Positions 8,455 through 12,320 of a stretch of DNA of 12,320 nucleotides are shown here, in pieces (position 1 is the stretch's first letter; every line of letters starts with the position of its first letter). Both the position numbers and the translations under genes were made by a program. Below the pieces are notes generated by a model, which was not told where the DNA came from, made no database searches, and saw only the letters and a program-made list of their open reading frames with translations. The DNA lies in contig WQUG01000049.1 of assembly GCA_009785855.1 (NCBI GenBank), positions 1-12,320 of the forward strand, given 5' to 3'. This DNA is from Actinomycetes bacterium (GTDB lineage: Bacteria; Actinomycetota; Coriobacteriia; WRKU01; WQUG01).

Positions 8455-9311
8455 GCTTGAACCTTTCCTTTGTTGCCCGGGAGCAAGGCTGCGAAGCGAT
8501 CACGCCCCGCCAGGGCCCGGTAGATGAAGAACAGGCCCGCGACGATCATCGGCGTCGAGAGCAGCATCCCCATGGTCAACCACTGCGTATGCAGCAGGAA
8601 ACCGAGCTGCGCATCCGGCTGACGGAAGAACTCGCTGAAGATCCGAAAGACGCCGTAGAGCGTCATCATCACGCCTGCCAGAAAACCGCGCGGCCAGAGC
8701 CGGGGGCGCAGGGCCAGCGCCAGCATGATGCAGAAGAGGACGAGGCCCTCGAGCAGCGCCTCATACAGGGCCGAGGGATGCCGCGGGAGCGGCCCTGCCG
8801 CATCGAAGACGACGCCCCAGGGCGCCTTGGTGACCCTCCCCCAGAGCTCGCCGTTGATGAAGTTGGCGATGCGCCCCAGGAACAGGCCGAAGGGCAGGGC
8901 GATGGCGCAGAGGTCGGCCAGCCGCAGGAAGGGCTGCTTGAGCTGGCGCGACGCGAGCGCCAGGGCGGCAACCCCGCCGATGATCGCGCCATGAAACGAC
9001 ATGCCGCCGTCCCAGGTCTTGAAGACGTCAAGCGGGTGCTGCAGATAGTACCGCGGGTTGTAGAACACGCAGTAGAACAGCCGGGTCGAGACGATGCAGA
9101 TCACGATCATGATGAGCAGGAAGGTCAGCAGATCATCGCCGTCCATGCCCAGCTTCCAGCGCTTATTGAAGAAGCGGATGATGAAGTAGCCGACGACGAA
9201 GCCGACCAGATACGCCATGCCATACCAGCGGACCGAAAAGGGCCCCAGGGAAAATATCGTCGGATCGACCTTCGACAGAGCGTGCGTGATCGCTTCGAAA
9301 AGGTGAGTCAC
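8451..9311 (-). CDS. lgt: Phosphatidylglycerol:prolipoprotein diacylglyceryl transferase
   Basis: Lgt is the polytopic membrane enzyme that attaches diacylglycerol from phosphatidylglycerol to the lipobox Cys, the first step of lipoprotein maturation. Of the 286 residues, most form hydrophobic segments (about 32-49, 60-80, 107-121, 134-150, 187-201, 208-226, 247-266). Family motifs: RWYGMAY (28-34), HGAIIGG (107-113) with the essential His, the signature GRIANFINGELWGR (146-159), HPSALYE (178-184) and RIFSEFFRQPD (223-233). The start is a GTG overlapping the lemA stop (GTGA); its stop overlaps the DUF3048 lipoprotein ATG. It is thus in the middle of a coupled envelope operon, beside one of its own substrates. 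Confidence 0.97.
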   Translation of the reverse strand: MTHLFEAITHALSKVDPTIFSLGPFSVRWYGMAYLVGFVVGYFIIRFFNKRWKLGMDGDDLLTFLLIMIVICIVSTRLFYCVFYNPRYYLQHPLDVFKTWDGGMSFHGAIIGGVAALALASRQLKQPFLRLADLCAIALPFGLFLGRIANFINGELWGRVTKAPWGVVFDAAGPLPRHPSALYEALLEGLVLFCIMLALALRPRLWPRGFLAGVMMTLYGVFRIFSEFFRQPDAQLGFLLHTQWLTMGMLLSTPMIVAGLFFIYRALAGRDRFAALLPGNKGKVQA

Positions 9312-9889
9312 TCGGCCTCCGGGGGCGCCGTCTCGAAGGATACCTTCGGGGCGTCCTGCTCATCTGTCGGCGCCTCGAAGCTCTCGCGCGCTTTGAAGTT
9401 GAACAGGTTGGCGATGATCACCCCGGGGAAGCGCGCGATCGCGATGTTGTAGTTCATGACCGTGTCGTTGAAGAACTGCCGCGCGTAGGAGATCTTGTCC
9501 TCAGTATCGCGCAGGTCCCCCTGCAGGCTCAGGAAGTTCTGGTTCGCCTTCAGGTCAGGGTAGGATTCCGCGACCGCCAGCAGCTGGCGCAGCGCAGCGC
9601 TCAGTCCCGCTTCGGCCTGGGCGCTTGACGCCGGCGTAGTGGCGCTGACGGCGGCGCCCCGGGCTGCCGTGACCGCCTCAAGGGTCCCGGACTCATGCGC
9701 GGCGTAGCCCTTGACCGTCTCGACCAGATTGGGGATCAGGTCCCAACGGCGCTTGAGCTGTACCTGGACCTGTGCCCAGGCGTTGTCGATGCGCCCACGA
9801 TAGACGATGAAGCGGTTGTAGGTCGCCACGATGATCGCCAGGATAAGGGCGACGATGATCGCCAGGATGAGCCATACCAGAGGGTTCAT
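9308..9889 (-). CDS. LemA family protein
   Basis: LemA proteins are single-pass membrane proteins with a three- or four-helix bundle; their function is poorly known. Seen in the 193 residues: an N-terminal hydrophobic helix (about 4-23), then YNRFIVYRGRIDNAWAQVQVQLKRRWDLIPNLVETVKGYAAHE (24-66), AESYPDLKANQNFLSLQGDL (about 107-126), and TEDKISYARQFFNDTVMNYN (about 129-148), all hallmark blocks. The acidic, Pro-rich tail (about 173-193) is variable. AGGAGAA stands 4 nt before the ATG. It is 26 nt downstream of the CPxC gene, and its stop overlaps the lgt start. Confidence 0.95.
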   Translation of the reverse strand: MNPLVWLILAIIVALILAIIVATYNRFIVYRGRIDNAWAQVQVQLKRRWDLIPNLVETVKGYAAHESGTLEAVTAARGAAVSATTPASSAQAEAGLSAALRQLLAVAESYPDLKANQNFLSLQGDLRDTEDKISYARQFFNDTVMNYNIAIARFPGVIIANLFNFKARESFEAPTDEQDAPKVSFETAPPEAE

Positions 9890-9916
9890 AGGGTTCTCCT
9901 TCTTGCCAGGGCGGAA

Positions 9917-10354
9917 CTAGTCTTCGTCGAGCCTCTGCAGGAACTCGTCGACGGAGTCCAGCTTATCGAGCTCGCTGCGGAAGTAGCCGACATGGGACTC
10001 CTCGGTCTCATCAAGCTCGCGCAGAGCGCTGAGGTCCGGCCCGCCGGCCGCGGACTCGAAGTCCGGGCCCATCGTCCAGCTCTCCATCTGAGTGAACAGG
10101 GCGTTCAGGCGACTTTCGGCCAGAGGGCTGTCGATCCCGTGCGAGATCGCCTCCATGACGTGCATCAGCGCGGCCGGCATGTCGGCCGGCAGCTGGGTGA
10201 TGACGGTGATGAGCGTGCCGCAGCGGGGGCAACGGACCAGCAGTTCAGCATGGTCGTCACTCTGGATCTTGACCCCCTCGATATCAGTGAGTCCGACGGT
10301 GACCATACCATCGTGGGGGCAGAGGACTTCGAATTCCATCTCAAACGCAGGCAT
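9917..10354 (-). CDS. Hypothetical acidic protein with CPxC zinc-ribbon-like motif
   Basis: Not recognised as a named family. The 145-residue protein has CPH (C12, H14) and, about 30 residues on, CPRCG (C42, C45), with beta-type sequence between them (MVTVGLTDIEGVKIQ), which suggests a small zinc ribbon. The centre (about 56-95) looks helical with several Met, and the C-terminal 40 residues are very acidic (…LDKLDSVDEFLQRLDED). No signal peptide or membrane segment is seen, so it is probably cytosolic. An AAGGAG-type site precedes the ATG by about 10 nt. It lies 26 nt ahead of lemA and 15 nt after the Cys-rich gene, so it is likely in the same operon. The gene call is firm from spacing and coding character; function unknown. 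Confidence 0.75.
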   Translation of the reverse strand: MPAFEMEFEVLCPHDGMVTVGLTDIEGVKIQSDDHAELLVRCPRCGTLITVITQLPADMPAALMHVMEAISHGIDSPLAESRLNALFTQMESWTMGPDFESAAGGPDLSALRELDETEESHVGYFRSELDKLDSVDEFLQRLDED

Positions 10355-10369
10355 CAGACAACTTCTCCT

Positions 10370-10648
10370 TCATGGGCTCTCATTATACCGCCCTGACTCC
10401 GGATCCGTCTGCTTCCGGGGTCCGTGCGTCAGGAAGAACGCACAGTAGAGGCACGATTGCTTCAGGGCCTGGCTGCGATCGACCTCGGGGTCGAATACCA
10501 GCGCAGGATCGGTCGTGATCTCATGGGTCGGCCGGTCACAGGCCGCGAAGAAACACTTCGTCGGGCACATGTCATAATCCGTCAGAGCGTGCTGGCAGTC
10601 CTTCTGGATCTCCTGATCGCACTCTCGCGTACGCCAACAAACGGCCAT
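10370..10648 (-). CDS. Small cysteine-rich protein (CW-x-C type)
   Basis: A 92-residue protein with eight cysteines: CWRTREC (C4, C10), C18, CPTKC (C28, C32), C37, and late CLYC (C66, C69). This density suggests metal or iron-sulfur binding, perhaps two sites. No family name is given with confidence. The ATG at 10648 is preferred: AAGGAG lies 11 nt ahead, while an upstream GTG at 10660 overlaps that site. It starts the envelope gene cluster and is divergent from the flavoprotein gene. TATAAT within its last codons (10382-10387) may be a secondary promoter for the next gene. Confidence 0.72.
   Translation of the reverse strand: MAVCWRTRECDQEIQKDCQHALTDYDMCPTKCFFAACDRPTHEITTDPALVFDPEVDRSQALKQSCLYCAFFLTHGPRKQTDPESGRYNESP
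10382..10387 (-). promoter_or_regulatory. Possible internal -10 box ahead of CPxC gene
   Basis: A perfect TATAAT on the minus strand lies 27 nt upstream of the ATG at 10354. It also encodes Tyr-Asn near the end of the Cys-rich protein, and no -35 is evident at 16-18 bp, so it may be chance. Confidence 0.3.
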
Positions 10649-10690
10649 GGGCTTGAACACTCCTTCTTTTCCGCGCTATCCCAGTAGCTC

Positions 10691-10699
10691 AGTCTAGCA
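10691..10699 (-). promoter_or_regulatory. Probable extended -10 promoter of the Cys-rich protein/CPxC/lemA/lgt cluster
   Basis: On the minus strand TGC-TAGACT forms an extended -10. The expected start near 10684 leaves a leader of about 35 nt before the ATG at 10648. No clear -35 is visible. It lies in the 119-nt divergent gap with the flavoprotein gene. Confidence 0.4.
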
Positions 10700-10754
10700 C
10701 AGGTAAAAGCGCCGTTTGCCTCCTCGCCACGCATTCGTCACACGCCACATCCGC

Positions 10755-10760
10755 TATAAT
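10755..10760 (+). promoter_or_regulatory. -10 box of flavoprotein gene, apparently leaderless
   Basis: A perfect TATAAT ends 7 nt before the ATG at 10768, so transcription should begin at or next to the start codon. No ribosome binding site is present in the gap, which agrees with a leaderless mRNA, a common arrangement in actinobacteria. The -35 region is not recognisable. Confidence 0.6.
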
Positions 10761-10767
10761 CGTTGCC

Positions 10768-11874
10768 ATGACTGATATGACCTCTACCCAGACCTCCGTC
10801 CAGACCTCCGTCCATACGCTCATCGTCGGCGCAGGACCTGCCGGCATCCTGGCGGCCTTCTACGCCGCCGCCGCAGGTCCGGTACTCGTCGTCGATCGCT
10901 TCACGCTGCCCCGCGACAAGAGTTGCGGCGGGATGATCCACCCCCTCTCGCAGCAGATCTTCGCGGAGATGGGCGTGCAGATGCCGGGGCGACTTCTGCT
11001 GGAGCCCGACACCGTCTACTTCCGCTACAACGACTGGGACCACCAGTACCGCTACGACACGAAGCTGAGCTTTGGTAACGTCGACCGCAAGCCCTTCGAC
11101 GAATGGATGATCTCGCTTATCGCAGACAAGGCTGAGGTCTGGGACGCCTGCTCGTATGTGGGCCACGAAGAGACCGCCGACGGACGGCTCCGGGTGACCC
11201 TGGATGCCCGCGGCGAGCAGCGCGTGGTGATCTGCGACTGGCTCGTCGGCGCCGACGGCTCGCGTTCGCGCGTGCGCCGCGCCCTGGGGCTTGCGCCCTT
11301 CGACTGCTACCTGACCGTCCAGGACTTCTGCCTGCGCACCGGCCCGGTCGACGCGGTCTTCGACTGCTTCTGGACCGGCGAGGTGCCCGATCTGGCGATC
11401 GGCTACGTCATCCCCAAGAACGAACGCGCCCTGGTCGGGCTGATCTACTACCCGGGTACCAAACGCCCGACCGAGCAGCAGGACCGCGCCCTGGATATCC
11501 TGCGGCAGCGCCTGAACCTGGGTGAGTCGATCAAGCGGGAGGGCTGGTCGGCGCTCAAGCATCGCAGCGCGAAAGACATCGTCGCCGGCGCCGGCCGGGT
11601 GCTCATGGCCGGCGAGGCGGGCGGGTTCCTGTCCCCCACCTCCGGCGAGGGCATCAGCTGGGCGATGGACAGCGGACGATCCGCCGGTCGCGCGATCGCT
11701 GCAGGAGGAAGCCCAGAGTGCGTCCAGGCTACGCACAAGCGTGGCACCGACCACCTGCGCCGCATGATCGCCTGGAGGCTGCGGATCTATCCGCTCATGA
11801 CCTCGCGCCGGGGCAAGTCACTCTTCCGTCTGGCGCCAAAGCCGCTTATCGAGCGCCTGACCCGCCGCATCTAG
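10768..11874 (+). CDS. FAD-dependent oxidoreductase, geranylgeranyl reductase family
   Basis: A 368-residue flavoprotein of the p-hydroxybenzoate-hydroxylase fold. Seen: FAD-binding GAGPAG (21-26) after a beta strand, VVDR (41-44), KSCGGMI (51-57), a motif typical of the geranylgeranyl reductase family, GADGSRSRVRRALG (161-174), and the second FAD contact GRVLMAGEAGGFLSPTSGEGI (276-296) followed by a helix SWAMDSGRSAGRAI. Members reduce isoprenoid double bonds in lipids, quinones or pigments, but the family is broad and no isoprenoid gene is nearby, so the substrate is unknown. The basic C-terminus (…RRGKSLFRLAPKPLIERLTRRI) may touch membranes. The start is set by the promoter 7 nt before the ATG. 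The first 15 residues include a duplicated QTSV from a 12-bp tandem repeat (10789-10812). Confidence 0.88.
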   Translation: MTDMTSTQTSVQTSVHTLIVGAGPAGILAAFYAAAAGPVLVVDRFTLPRDKSCGGMIHPLSQQIFAEMGVQMPGRLLLEPDTVYFRYNDWDHQYRYDTKLSFGNVDRKPFDEWMISLIADKAEVWDACSYVGHEETADGRLRVTLDARGEQRVVICDWLVGADGSRSRVRRALGLAPFDCYLTVQDFCLRTGPVDAVFDCFWTGEVPDLAIGYVIPKNERALVGLIYYPGTKRPTEQQDRALDILRQRLNLGESIKREGWSALKHRSAKDIVAGAGRVLMAGEAGGFLSPTSGEGISWAMDSGRSAGRAIAAGGSPECVQATHKRGTDHLRRMIAWRLRIYPLMTSRRGKSLFRLAPKPLIERLTRRI

Positions 11875-11888
11875 CATTTTCTGCAACA

Positions 11889-11988
11889 AAAACGCGATCG
11901 ACGTTCGCTGGCCAGGCGCCGTTGGACGCGCTGGGCTTTCGCCCGCGCGTTCTACGGGAACGACGCCAGCGAGCGTCCAGCGCGTTTT
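11889..11988. terminator. Long imperfect palindrome between convergent genes, likely bidirectional terminator
   Basis: The arms 11889-11911 and 11966-11988 match as inverted repeats at 20 of 23 positions, with one of the three differences a wobble in plus-strand RNA. The centre has a second hairpin: ACGCGC-T-GGGC, loop TTTC, GCCC-GCGCGT (11926-11950, with one bulged T). TTTT ends the right arm on plus, and a five-T run follows the left arm on minus, so it could end both the flavoprotein and dcd transcripts. The dcd stop codon begins at the last base of the right arm. At 100 bp and folded almost throughout, it may also be a copy of a dispersed intergenic repeat. Confidence 0.7.
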
Positions 11989-12320
11989 CAGTTCTGGTAC
12001 ATCTTGCTGGGGGTCGTCCCCTCCTGGTCCTGATACTTGCTGTTCAGGCTCACGTGTCCGTAGGGACGGTCGACCGGCGTCGTCATCTGCGTGAACGAGA
12101 TCTGACCGATCGGCATCCCCGGCACGAGCAGGATGGGCAGGTTCGCCACATTCGAGAGCTCAAGGGTCAATCTCCCCTTCCAGCCGGGGTCCACATAGCC
12201 GGCCGTCGAGTGGATCAACAGCCCCAGGCGCCCGAGCGAACTCTTGCCCTCCAGGCGCGCGACGATGTCGTCGGAAAGCTCGATGCGCTCGATGGTCGAG
12301 CCTAACACGAACTGCCCCGG
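11988..12320 (-). CDS. dcd: dCTP deaminase (partial, N-terminus beyond window), probably dUMP-forming
   Basis: The C-terminal 110 residues of Dcd; the frame continues beyond the right edge (PGQFVLGST at the window end). The enzyme deaminates dCTP, and in bifunctional members also removes pyrophosphate to give dUMP for thymidylate synthesis. Seen: the nucleotide-binding EGKSSLGRLGLLIHSTAGYVDPG, then GRLTLELSNVANLPI with the catalytic Glu in LEL, PGMPIGQISF, and the C-terminal RPYGHVSLNSKYQDQEGTTPSKMYQN tail that closes over substrate. HSTAG matches bifunctional dCTP deaminase/dUTPases such as the Mycobacterium enzyme rather than HVTAH of the E. coli form, so dUMP formation is likely. An in-frame GTG at 12308 is a Val inside the conserved FVLGST, not a start. 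Confidence 0.95.
   Translation of the reverse strand, partial: PGQFVLGSTIERIELSDDIVARLEGKSSLGRLGLLIHSTAGYVDPGWKGRLTLELSNVANLPILLVPGMPIGQISFTQMTTPVDRPYGHVSLNSKYQDQEGTTPSKMYQN

Noticed and set aside
10789..10812. 12-bp perfect tandem repeat (CAGACCTCCGTC twice) at the flavoprotein N-terminus
   Set aside because: Two copies only, giving QTSVQTSV in a probably disordered leader before the FAD fold; consistent with simple slippage.
10738..11754. Minus-strand open frame of 338 codons opposite the flavoprotein gene
   Set aside because: Shadow frame: the plus strand has FAD-binding motifs throughout, while the minus product has no family features.

Overview
The window is GC-rich, tightly packed bacterial chromosome. 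It suggests an anaerobic or microaerophilic high-GC Actinomycetota, most likely Coriobacteriia or a relative. The reasons are the yebC-ruvC-ruvA-ruvB order, QueH used as epoxyqueuosine reductase, a one-domain superoxide reductase, a Dcd of the HSTAG type seen in bifunctional dCTP deaminase/dUTPases, frequent GTG starts, and one promoter that looks leaderless. The taxonomic call is inference.

Layout from left to right. Positions 9-2978 (minus) hold the coupled operon folD-queH-queA: one-carbon folate metabolism plus the last two steps of queuosine tRNA modification. Position 3057 begins a superoxide reductase, one of only two plus-strand genes. Positions 3448-6382 (minus) hold yebC-ruvC-ruvA-ruvB: a translation/regulatory factor and the Holliday-junction resolvasome. 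Upstream, also on minus, is a PdxY-type pyridoxal kinase (6437-7309). Then follows a minus-strand cell-envelope block: a small Cys-rich protein, a CPxC protein, LemA, Lgt and a DUF3048 lipoprotein, with Lgt translationally coupled to the lipoprotein. After a divergent promoter region comes a plus-strand geranylgeranyl-reductase-family flavoprotein (10768-11874). It converges on dcd, which runs off the right edge.

The most unusual feature is in queA. It carries three identical copies of a 30-bp unit with 7-bp terminal inverted repeats, two in tandem and one about 600 bp away. All are in frame and translate as CDRGPGVLSH. The unit has no stop codon in any of the six frames. Each copy sits in one of two extra segments that make this QueA about 80 residues longer than usual, and both segments end in a similar PT-x-RST motif. 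This looks like a protein-coding palindromic element that inserts into surface loops of a housekeeping enzyme.

Other points worth attention are a QueH with an extra N-terminal membrane helix and coiled coil, a superoxide reductase whose usual Glu-Lys-His motif reads Lys-Lys-His, and an almost fully self-complementary 100-bp element between the convergent flavoprotein and dcd genes. The rest is ordinary housekeeping.
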